A DNA stretch of 64,000 nt from Planctomycetota bacterium (GTDB lineage: Bacteria; Planctomycetota; UBA1135; GCA-002686595). Under the pieces are notes generated by a model. The model did no database searches, was not told where the DNA came from, and saw nothing but the letters and a program-made list of their open reading frames with translations. Numbering within the stretch: the first letter of the stretch is position 1; every line of letters begins with the position of its first letter. The position numbers and the translations under genes were made by a program. This document shows, piece by piece, positions 54,894-62,741 of this stretch. The DNA lies in NCBI GenBank assembly GCA_020853575.1, contig JADYYP010000035.1:1-64000 (forward strand), given 5' to 3'.

Positions 54894-56927
54894 CTAGAAC
54901 GACATGCCCACCGAGAAGTGCAACGCCCAGGTGTCTTCGTCGGCGCGCGGCTGTGGGTTCCAGCCCCAGTCGACACGGATCGGCCCGATCGGCATCTGGT
55001 AGCGCAATCCCGCACCCAGCGCGTGGCGCGTGTCGTCGAACACGAACAAGTCGTCGGCGCGCTCGACCAGCGTGCCGGCGTCGTAGAACAGCGCGCCGTC
55101 GAGCGCGCCCCACAACGTGCGGCGCAACTCGAGGGACAGCGCGTGGAAGGCTTCCCCGCCCAAGGGCTCGCCGCTCGCGTCCTTGGGGCCGAGCTCGTTC
55201 TCGGCGAACGAGCGCACCGAGTTCTCGCCGCCGTTGAAGAAGCGCTCCTGGATCGGGATCACATCAGTGCCCTCGAGCGGCACGATCACGCCGGTGCGCC
55301 AGGCCAGGCCCACGACCGAGCGCGAACCCAGCGGGAAGAACGCCGAATCCGACACGCGCAGCCGCAGGTAGTCGAGCTGCGATCCCAGGGCGCGGTCGGC
55401 GAATTCGGCGCCGCAGCGCAGCAAGTTGCCCGAACGCGGCTCGAAGATGCTGTCGCGCTCGTCCCACGTGAGGCTGGCTCCGATCGACGAGATGTCGACG
55501 TCCGCGGTGGCGTCCGGCACGGCGGCCGCGGCGGCGACGTCGGAGACCTCCGAGCGGCGGAAGCGGTACTCGACGCCGATGCGCAGCCGGCGCTCGAGGT
55601 CGCGCGCCAAGGTCAACGACGCACCGCGCTCGGACTTGTCGAACGAGGGCTCCTCGCGGAGCTCCTGGAACAGCGCCAGCCCGGCCTCGAACTCCGAGCC
55701 GAACACGCGCGGTTCGGTGATCGCGGCAGTGATGCGCGAGGCGCGCTCGGCGATCAGGCCCTCGAGCGTGGCGGCGCGGGTCGAACCGAACAGGTTGTTT
55801 TCGCGCACGCCGCCCAGCAAGCGCGCGCCCTCGTACGAGCCGTAGCCGGGCTCGGCGAAAATCTCCGTCGATGTGGCCTCGTCGAGCTCGACCAACAGCG
55901 CGCGCTGCTCCTCGCCGCCAGGTTCGAGCTCGATGCGCACGCGCCGGAACAAGCCGGAACGATTGAGCGCGCGGAAGCTCTCGCGCAGCTTGCGGACGTC
56001 GTAGCGATCGCCCGCCGCGAGCGCGAGCCGCTGGACGATCTGCGAGCGAGCGGTCTTCGCGTTTCCCGTGACGCGAACCTCGCGGATCGTGACGCGCGGT
56101 CCGGGGCGCGCACGGATCTCCAGCGCGGCGCGGGCGGAAGCGTCGCGACCGAGCTCGACCAGCTCGACTTCGGCTTCGGGGTAGCCCCGCTGGCCATAGA
56201 GTTCCTCGACCGACTCGCGCAGGTCGAACAACTGGCGCGGCGACGCGGGTCTGCCGCGGAACGGCCGCACGTCGAACTCGCGCACGAGCTCGGGATCGAG
56301 GCCGGCGGCGAAACCGACCTCGCCGATCAGCACGCGCGCCCCCTCGTCCACGCGCAACCGCGCGCGCGCGGCGCGCCGGTCGTCGTCGAAGACGAACTCC
56401 GGTGGCTCGACGCGCACGTCGACGAAACCCTCTGCCGAGTACGCGCTCGCCAGAGCCGCGCGCGCCGAGTCGAGCTCGCGCTCCACGAACCAGTGCGGCC
56501 CGAGCACGCTGTCGAGGTCGTCGAATCCCAGCTCCTCGAGCAACTGCGAGCGCCGGAAGAAGCGCGCACCGAGCACGTCGACGTCGACCAAGGCGGTGCG
56601 CGGCCCCTCGCTGATGCGGAAGCTGGCCGCCAGGCGCGCGTCGGGCGCGTCCGCGACCGAGTAATCCACTTGGCAGTCGGGAAAACCCTGCGAGCGATAG
56701 AACTCGACCAACGAATACGCCGCATCGTCGATCGAGGACTTGGGGCTGGTGCGGCGCTCGATGTGCTCGAGGTCGAGCGCGACCTGCGACGCGAGCTTGC
56801 CGTCGGAGAAGCTGGCGTTGCCGCGGAACTCCAGCTCGACGCGCGGCGTCTTGCGCTCGACGCCGTCCACCGGCGCCGTGGCGCACGCGGCCAAGCAGAG
56901 CAGCACGCTGGACCAGGCGAGCTTCAC
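54894..56927 (-). CDS. TamA/BamA-like outer-membrane protein with a lipoprotein signal
   Basis: The 677-residue protein starts (GTG) MKLAWSSVLLCLAACATAP; the LAAC lipobox suggests a lipid anchor, unlike most BamA/TamA proteins. Several POTRA-like segments follow (TALVDVDVLGARFFRRSQLLEE, VTIREVRVTGNAKTARSQIV), then a C-terminal beta-barrel with LRCGAEFADRALGSQLDYLRL and a final FSVGMSF. The GTG overlaps the stop of the TamB-like gene (GTGA). Together they probably insert proteins into or move lipid to the outer membrane. Confidence 0.85.
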   Translation of the reverse strand: MKLAWSSVLLCLAACATAPVDGVERKTPRVELEFRGNASFSDGKLASQVALDLEHIERRTSPKSSIDDAAYSLVEFYRSQGFPDCQVDYSVADAPDARLAASFRISEGPRTALVDVDVLGARFFRRSQLLEELGFDDLDSVLGPHWFVERELDSARAALASAYSAEGFVDVRVEPPEFVFDDDRRAARARLRVDEGARVLIGEVGFAAGLDPELVREFDVRPFRGRPASPRQLFDLRESVEELYGQRGYPEAEVELVELGRDASARAALEIRARPGPRVTIREVRVTGNAKTARSQIVQRLALAAGDRYDVRKLRESFRALNRSGLFRRVRIELEPGGEEQRALLVELDEATSTEIFAEPGYGSYEGARLLGGVRENNLFGSTRAATLEGLIAERASRITAAITEPRVFGSEFEAGLALFQELREEPSFDKSERGASLTLARDLERRLRIGVEYRFRRSEVSDVAAAAAVPDATADVDISSIGASLTWDERDSIFEPRSGNLLRCGAEFADRALGSQLDYLRLRVSDSAFFPLGSRSVVGLAWRTGVIVPLEGTDVIPIQERFFNGGENSVRSFAENELGPKDASGEPLGGEAFHALSLELRRTLWGALDGALFYDAGTLVERADDLFVFDDTRHALGAGLRYQMPIGPIRVDWGWNPQPRADEDTWALHFSVGMSF

Positions 56928-59900
56928 CGCAACCTCAGCACGAAACGCACGCCGTAGTTGATGCGGTCGTACACGTCGCGCTCGCCGCGCAGATACAGCG
57001 CGCGCCCTTCGCCTTCGGCCGCGCCGAGCACGCGGATGCGCAACTGCGCCGTCGACGCGCCGCCCTGCGTCACGTCGGCACCGATTTGCCACTCGACGCG
57101 CTCGGCGATGCCGCTCTGCGCACCGAACAAGCGCGAGACCAGGTCCTTGCCCAGGTACACGATCACGGTCTCGGCCGCTTGCAAGCCCGCTTCGCCGTCG
57201 AACGACGCGCCGGGGGCGCGCTGCGTGAGCAGCAACGCGAGGATGTCGTCGCCAGGCAGCGGCGGTGACGACGACAGCTCGACCAGCGGCTCGTCGTAGG
57301 TGCCCTCGACGCGCACCACGATGGTGTAGCCACGCACGCGAGCGTCGAGGGTCAGGTCGAGCTCGGGCGACAAGGGACGCCGTCGATCGAGCGTCAAGGT
57401 CCCCGATCGCAGCACCAGATTGGTGCCCGAGAGCAGCACCTGCGCGCTCTCGAAAAACAGCGCTCCCGAGAGCTGGGGTGCGCGACCAGTGCCTTGCAAC
57501 GTCAAGTCGGCACGCACCGCGCCGCGCGCGACGTTGGTCTCGAATCGAAAGGCATCGCCGCCGCGCAAAGCCACGTCGAAGCGCAGCGCCGCGAACGGAC
57601 CGTCGGGAATCGAGAACAGCGGCAGCGCCCCGCGCTCGGAGGAGCGTGAGCCGCGGCCAGGCCTGTACCAGTCGACGTTCGTGACCCAGCGACCATCGCG
57701 CGTGCGCAGGTCGCCAGCGAGCACCAAGGCCTCGGCTGGACCTTTGAGAGTGAGCTCGGCGTCCGCGCGCAGGCGCAGCTCACGCTGCTGCACGAGCAAC
57801 AGTTCCCGCCCCTGGACGCGCAGGTCGAAGCGCGGACCGGCGCCGAGGTCGACCGTCCCTTCGACGACGAACGGACCAGCACCGAGCTCGCCCTGGCAGC
57901 GCTCGACGACCAGGCGTTGGCCTTCGAACCGCGCCGCGGCCTCGATCAACTCGAACGACGGCAAGGCCGTGTCGAGCCGCAGCGACCCCGCGTGCAGCTG
58001 CACGCTCCCGCGCGCGTCGGGCGCGGCCCACGTGCCGCGCACGCTCGCATCACCCTCCGTGCGTCCACCGATGCGCCGCACCGCGGGCCACACGCCGGAC
58101 AGGAACGCCAGGTCCGCGATCGACCAGCGCGCGTCGAGCGCCAGCTCGGACTCGCTCCATTCGCGCGCCTCTCCGGACAACGCGCCGCGCACGGCAGCCG
58201 CAGTCGCCAGCGTGCCGTGCGCGTCGAGCTCGACGCGACCCGGCGCCCGAATTCGACAGCGCTCGAGCTCGAGTGACTCGCTCAGGGAGACGCGCGTCGA
58301 GATCTCCGCCGCGTCCAGCGCGAGCGCGGCCATGACGCCGCTGTTCGCCGTCGGCTGCAGAGCAAGCGCGCTCCCGTCGAGCTCGAGCCACCCGCGCAGA
58401 TCGGGCCACGCACCGGCGAGCGCGCCGCGCGCTTGGAGTGCGCCGCGCAGCGCGGCCTGGGGAAGGAAATGAGCCCAGGGCAGGACGCTCGCGTCGTCGA
58501 CCGCCGCGCTCCACGCGACTTGCAACGCGCCGCGCCCGCGGTGCGTCGGATCCAGGTCGTCGAACGGCAACTCGCCCGTGAGCTCGAGTCGCACACCGGC
58601 ATCGGAGTGCAGCGCCAAGCGCTCGAGGTGCACGCGGTCTCCGGCCGCGCCGCCGCTGAGCTCGACAGCGCACGTCGGCCAGCCGAATCCCGGTCGCGCG
58701 TCCGCGAGTCGCAGCGACCCGTTTCCGCTGTAGCGTCCCGCGCTGCGCGACAGGGTGAGCGTGCCTCCGGCGCGGCCGAGCTCCAGGCCGTCGCGCAAGA
58801 ATGGCGCGCACAGCGGCATCGGGTCGAGGTCCTCGATCTCGAGCCCCAGCGTGAAATCGGCACCCAACGTCTCGAACGCGCCGCTGGCGCGTCCGCCGGC
58901 CGCGGCGAGTTCGAAGCGCGGCACGGCGACGTGTTGCGCCCCGAGCTCGATGCGGCACGGCGCCGCGAGTGCCACCTCGACGGCCGCGCGTTTGACCAGC
59001 GCGCGCTGGAGCTCGAGCGAGAACGGCCCGGACCAGGCGACGTGGTGCAGTGTCCCGGACGCGCTCCAATCGACGTCACCGACACGCGCATCGGCGCTGG
59101 CGAAGTGCACCGAATCCGGTCCGAGCTCGCCCGCGCAGTGCAGCGCGCCGATCGCCGGCAGCCCCCGCAACGCGAGCCCGCTCGCATCCGCCTCGAACGA
59201 CCCCTCGGGCGATCGCAGCGGCCCCGCGACCTCCGCGCGCAACTCGAGCGCCCCGCCCTCCACCCACTCCGGCAACAGCGCGGAGAGATCGCGCGTCGAC
59301 GCGCTCCAGCGCGCCCGTTCGAAGCGCTCCTCGCGCAGATCGTACTCGCCCTCGATCTCGATCTCGGCCAACGCACCCTTGGCCACCAGGGTTTGCACGG
59401 TCAGACGCCGTCCGTCGGTGCGCGCGCGGGCGCTGAGCTCGCCCACCGCGTATTCCGAGACGACCACATCCGAGCCGCGCAGATCGAGCTCACCGATGGG
59501 CGCCGAGAGCTTGCCCGAGAGATGCAGCGCGCCCTCCAGCCGGCCGCTCCAGCGGCGGTCGTCGAACAACGCACCGATCTCCGACAGGTCCTGGAACGAC
59601 GCGTCGAGGTCGACGTCGACCTCCGAATCCGCGAGCAGCTCCGTTCCGTCCGCGCTCCAGGTCAGCGTGCCGCGGCGCACGCGAAACGAGCCGTTCTGCG
59701 TGGTGAATTGGCCGGCGCGCAGCTCGACACCAGCGTCGTCGAGCCGGCCCTCGAGCGTCAGCGCGTGCAGCGGCAGCGCGACGCCCGCGCTCGATGGCAG
59801 CTCGAGGTCCGCGACGGACACCGCGCCGCGCGTCGCACGCAGAGTCGCCAGCAGCCCCTCGCGATCGAGCGGGATCTGCAGCTCGCGCGCGTGCACGGCC

Positions 59901-60955
59901 GACGGGCCGCGCCGCGCATGCAACTCGAGGATGCGCAGCGCGCCGGGCTCGTATCCGACGTCGAATGCGGCGTGGTCGACGGCCCAGCTCTCGACGCACG
60001 CGTCGCGCAACTCCCCGCGCGCGACCAGCCACGCGCCAGCATCGTCGAGCAGCGCCTGGCCCTCGAGGCTCGCGCGGCCGCTCGCGACGAAGGCGGCGTG
60101 CGGAACGGCGAAGCGCAGAGCCGGTTCGAGCTCGATGTCGCGGGCGCTCCAGCGCGCCGTGAACGGACTCTCGCCCGCGCCGAGTGCGAGCTCGATTTCG
60201 CCGTCGAACGCCGCCAGCGTGCTCGAGAGCCACCAACCGTCGCGCACGTCGACACGCAGGTCTTTCGACGTGGCCTCCAGGTCGCCGCTGATGCGCACCT
60301 CGGTGCAGGCCAGCACAGCGGAACGCCAAGTGCCGGTGGCGTGCACCGCTGCTGCGGCCAGCGCCACGCCCCAGTCCCCAGACAGCCGCACATCGGGCGC
60401 ATCGAGCGCCAGCGCCGCATCCGAGGCCTCGAAGGTCAGTTGCGCTCCGCGCAGCGCGATCCCGCGCCCGCTCGGCAGACTCAGGTCGAGATCGACGCGC
60501 GACAGATCGATGCTCGGCCAGGCCTCGGGCCACCCGGCCCCCGAGTCCGCGGCGTCGCCGGACTCGTCGCGCGCGAGGTCGACGCGCGCGCGCACGCCAC
60601 GCGAACGAAGCGCATTCAGACCGGAGAGATCCCCGCGCGCCAAGCTGCGCAGGTCGTATTCGAGCGCGAGCTCCTCGACGTGCAATTCCTCGAGCGGCGA
60701 GCGCCCCGGCGCTGAACGCAGGCTGAGCCCGCGCACGCGCAAGTCCGACCACCAGCCGCCATCGAGCTCGTCCACGGTCAAGAGCAACCCGAAGCGCTCC
60801 TGCAGCACGCTCTGCGCGCGCTCGACGAGCATCGGACCCAGCAGCGTGTTGCGCGTCGCGTACAGCGCGAGGACGGCCAGGCACAGCAGCCCGCCGGCCC
60901 AGGCGCTCGCCCGAGCCACGCGCCGCGGCCACGACCTGCGCGGCTTCGCGCTCAC
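56924..60955 (-). CDS. TamB-like translocation/assembly module protein
   Basis: The 1343-residue protein starts (GTG) MSAKPRRSWPRRVARASAWA, then one membrane helix (GGLLCLAVLALYATRNTLLG). The rest is repeated beta-strands typical of AsmA/TamB proteins. The C-terminal TamB domain contains LLLTQRAPGASFDGEAGLQAAETVIVYLGKDLVSRL and ends at VRFVLRLR. Such proteins bridge the periplasm and cooperate with TamA, which is the next gene. The GTG overlaps the corA stop and its own stop overlaps the TamA-like start. Confidence 0.88.
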   Translation of the reverse strand: MSAKPRRSWPRRVARASAWAGGLLCLAVLALYATRNTLLGPMLVERAQSVLQERFGLLLTVDELDGGWWSDLRVRGLSLRSAPGRSPLEELHVEELALEYDLRSLARGDLSGLNALRSRGVRARVDLARDESGDAADSGAGWPEAWPSIDLSRVDLDLSLPSGRGIALRGAQLTFEASDAALALDAPDVRLSGDWGVALAAAAVHATGTWRSAVLACTEVRISGDLEATSKDLRVDVRDGWWLSSTLAAFDGEIELALGAGESPFTARWSARDIELEPALRFAVPHAAFVASGRASLEGQALLDDAGAWLVARGELRDACVESWAVDHAAFDVGYEPGALRILELHARRGPSAVHARELQIPLDREGLLATLRATRGAVSVADLELPSSAGVALPLHALTLEGRLDDAGVELRAGQFTTQNGSFRVRRGTLTWSADGTELLADSEVDVDLDASFQDLSEIGALFDDRRWSGRLEGALHLSGKLSAPIGELDLRGSDVVVSEYAVGELSARARTDGRRLTVQTLVAKGALAEIEIEGEYDLREERFERARWSASTRDLSALLPEWVEGGALELRAEVAGPLRSPEGSFEADASGLALRGLPAIGALHCAGELGPDSVHFASADARVGDVDWSASGTLHHVAWSGPFSLELQRALVKRAAVEVALAAPCRIELGAQHVAVPRFELAAAGGRASGAFETLGADFTLGLEIEDLDPMPLCAPFLRDGLELGRAGGTLTLSRSAGRYSGNGSLRLADARPGFGWPTCAVELSGGAAGDRVHLERLALHSDAGVRLELTGELPFDDLDPTHRGRGALQVAWSAAVDDASVLPWAHFLPQAALRGALQARGALAGAWPDLRGWLELDGSALALQPTANSGVMAALALDAAEISTRVSLSESLELERCRIRAPGRVELDAHGTLATAAAVRGALSGEAREWSESELALDARWSIADLAFLSGVWPAVRRIGGRTEGDASVRGTWAAPDARGSVQLHAGSLRLDTALPSFELIEAAARFEGQRLVVERCQGELGAGPFVVEGTVDLGAGPRFDLRVQGRELLLVQQRELRLRADAELTLKGPAEALVLAGDLRTRDGRWVTNVDWYRPGRGSRSSERGALPLFSIPDGPFAALRFDVALRGGDAFRFETNVARGAVRADLTLQGTGRAPQLSGALFFESAQVLLSGTNLVLRSGTLTLDRRRPLSPELDLTLDARVRGYTIVVRVEGTYDEPLVELSSSPPLPGDDILALLLTQRAPGASFDGEAGLQAAETVIVYLGKDLVSRLFGAQSGIAERVEWQIGADVTQGGASTAQLRIRVLGAAEGEGRALYLRGERDVYDRINYGVRFVLRLR

Positions 60956-62022
60956 TCCTCGCCGACCTTGGTCCAGCCTTGACGTCGCAACCAGCGCAGG
61001 ATGAGGAGCGCCACGCCGGCGAGCACTGCCAGCACGATGAAGTACCCGTAGCGCCAGTGCAACTCGGGCATGTGGTCGAAGTTCATCCCGTACAGGCCGG
61101 TGAGGAACGACAGCGGAATGAACACGCTGGTCACCGCGGTCAGGAGTCGCATCACCTGGTTCATGCGCAGGTTGAGAGCACCGTGGATCAGCTCGCGAAC
61201 ATCGGTGCCGAGGTCGCGGTAGTGCGCCGTCAACTCGACCACGCCCTGCGTGTGGTCGCGCAAATCCGCGAGGAACGGCAGGGTCGAGGCGTGGAAGAAG
61301 CCGCGGGCCTCGTGGCTCAGCGCCCCGGCGAGCTCGCGCATCGGCAGCGCGACGCGTGCGACGTGGCGCAGGTCGCGCATGAGCTCGTAGAGCGTCGTCA
61401 AGGGCTTGGACGAGGGGTGCGCGATGGCCTCGGCCTCGACGGCATCGAGCCGCGCGCCCAAGTGCTCGAGCGCTGGCACGTAGGTGTCCACGGCGCTGTC
61501 GAGCACGCGGTACAGCAAGAAGTCGACGCCGCTGCGCCGCGTCAAGCTGGTCACGTCGTCGAGGCGCTTGCGCAACGGTGAGAGCGTCTCCAGCGGCTCG
61601 TCGGTGAAGGTGATCAGCACGCGACCGCGCACGAAGACCGAGAGCTGCTCGAACTCCACGCGTGCCGGGTCCTTGGCTGCCCGGGCCACGACGAACAGCG
61701 CATCGCCGAAGGACTCGAGCTTGGGGCGCGCACAGTTGCCGAGCACGTCTTCCAAGGCCAAGCGCGGGACATCGAAGCGCGTCTCGATCGCCGTCAGCAT
61801 CTCGCGCTCTCCGAAGCCCTCGACCGCGAGCCACGTGATCTCGTCGGCGTGCGGGATCGCCAAGACGTCCGCGGCACTCAAGCCCTCGCGCACCTCGAGT
61901 CGCCGCGCGTCGTAGCGCACCAGCCTCACGCGCGGCGCACTGGCGCCGTCGGGGATGACCAGTGTCCCCGGACTGCGCCCAGGATTGGTCGGGAGTCCGT
62001 GGTGTCGACGGCGGCGCGCCAT
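60952..62022 (-). CDS. corA: CorA-family Mg2+/Co2+ transporter
   Basis: The 356-residue channel has an N-terminal acidic cytosolic domain and two C-terminal helices. The selectivity motif is Gly312-Met313-Asn314 in LTGLYGMNFDHMPELHWRYGY, preceded by LTAVTSVFIPLSFLTG. Start ATG 62022 has TAGAAT nine bases upstream and no SD. It shares a 36-bp gap with the divergent rhomboid gene. Its stop overlaps the TamB-like start, so all three genes of the run may be one transcript. Confidence 0.93.
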   Translation of the reverse strand: MARRRRHHGLPTNPGRSPGTLVIPDGASAPRVRLVRYDARRLEVREGLSAADVLAIPHADEITWLAVEGFGEREMLTAIETRFDVPRLALEDVLGNCARPKLESFGDALFVVARAAKDPARVEFEQLSVFVRGRVLITFTDEPLETLSPLRKRLDDVTSLTRRSGVDFLLYRVLDSAVDTYVPALEHLGARLDAVEAEAIAHPSSKPLTTLYELMRDLRHVARVALPMRELAGALSHEARGFFHASTLPFLADLRDHTQGVVELTAHYRDLGTDVRELIHGALNLRMNQVMRLLTAVTSVFIPLSFLTGLYGMNFDHMPELHWRYGYFIVLAVLAGVALLILRWLRRQGWTKVGEE

Positions 62023-62031
62023 GCGTCCGGG

Positions 62032-62049
62032 ATTCTAGGGCGCTATCCT
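62032..62049. promoter_or_regulatory. Back-to-back -10-like hexamers for corA and the rhomboid gene
   Basis: TAGAAT on the minus strand (62037-62032) lies nine bases before the corA ATG; TATCCT on the plus strand (62044-62049) lies nine bases before the rhomboid ATG. The two sites fill the 36-bp divergent gap. If both are active the messages would start at or next to the ATG. No good -35 is seen for either. Confidence 0.4.
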
Positions 62050-62058
62050 CGCGCGTCG

Positions 62059-62718
62059 ATGTTCCCGATTCGGGATTCGGAACGGAGCCGTGCGACGCCT
62101 TGGATCACGCGTGCGCTGGTCGTGTTCATCGCCGCGGTGTTCCTCTACCAGTGGATGCTCGAGCAACGCGCGCTCGAGCGCCTGATCGCCGGTTGCGGCT
62201 TGGTGCCGCGAATGTGGCTCGCGAACCTCGCCGCGGCCAACGCATGGTGGCCGCTGCTGACGAGCATGTTCCTCCACGGCAGCCTGCTGCACGTCGTGAG
62301 CAATGCCTGGGCGCTGTGGATCTTCGGCGACAACGTCGAAGAGCACCTCGGCTCGCCGAGATTCCTCGTGTTCTACGTGGCCTGCGGAGCGCTCGCTGGC
62401 GTGATCCACGCGGCGAGCGCGCCCTCCTCCAGCGTGCCCACCATCGGCGCGTCCGGAGCGATCGCGGGGGTGATGGGCGCCTACTTCCTGCTGCATCCGC
62501 GCGCACGCGTCGTGACCGTCGTGCCGATCCTGTGCTTCCCACTGATCGTGGAGCTGCCGGCGTTCCTGTACCTCGGTCTGTGGTTCGCGCTGCAGGTCGT
62601 GAGCGGCGCGCAAGAGCTGGGCGCGAGCGACGAAGCCGCCGGCATCGCGTGGTGGGCCCACGTGGGCGGCTTCCTCGCCGGCATGGCTGGCGTGCGCTTG
62701 CTCGCGCGGCGTCGCTGA
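62059..62718 (+). CDS. Rhomboid-family intramembrane serine protease
   Basis: The 219-residue membrane protein has about six helices. The catalytic Ser132 lies in GASGAIAGVMGAYF and His201 in WWAHVGGFLAGMAGV; the loop motif LTSMFLHGSLLHVVSNAWALWIFG is typical. Rhomboids cleave other membrane proteins within the bilayer; the substrate is unknown. Start ATG 62059 has TATCCT nine bases upstream. The gene is convergent with cfa and divergent from corA. Confidence 0.92.
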   Translation: MFPIRDSERSRATPWITRALVVFIAAVFLYQWMLEQRALERLIAGCGLVPRMWLANLAAANAWWPLLTSMFLHGSLLHVVSNAWALWIFGDNVEEHLGSPRFLVFYVACGALAGVIHAASAPSSSVPTIGASGAIAGVMGAYFLLHPRARVVTVVPILCFPLIVELPAFLYLGLWFALQVVSGAQELGASDEAAGIAWWAHVGGFLAGMAGVRLLARRR

Positions 62719-62741
62719 CGACGCCCGTCGCGCGCGCTGGC

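Noticed and set aside
58433-60715. 760-codon plus-strand frame opposite the TamB-like gene
   Set aside because: Shadow of TamB-like beta repeats; no start signal.
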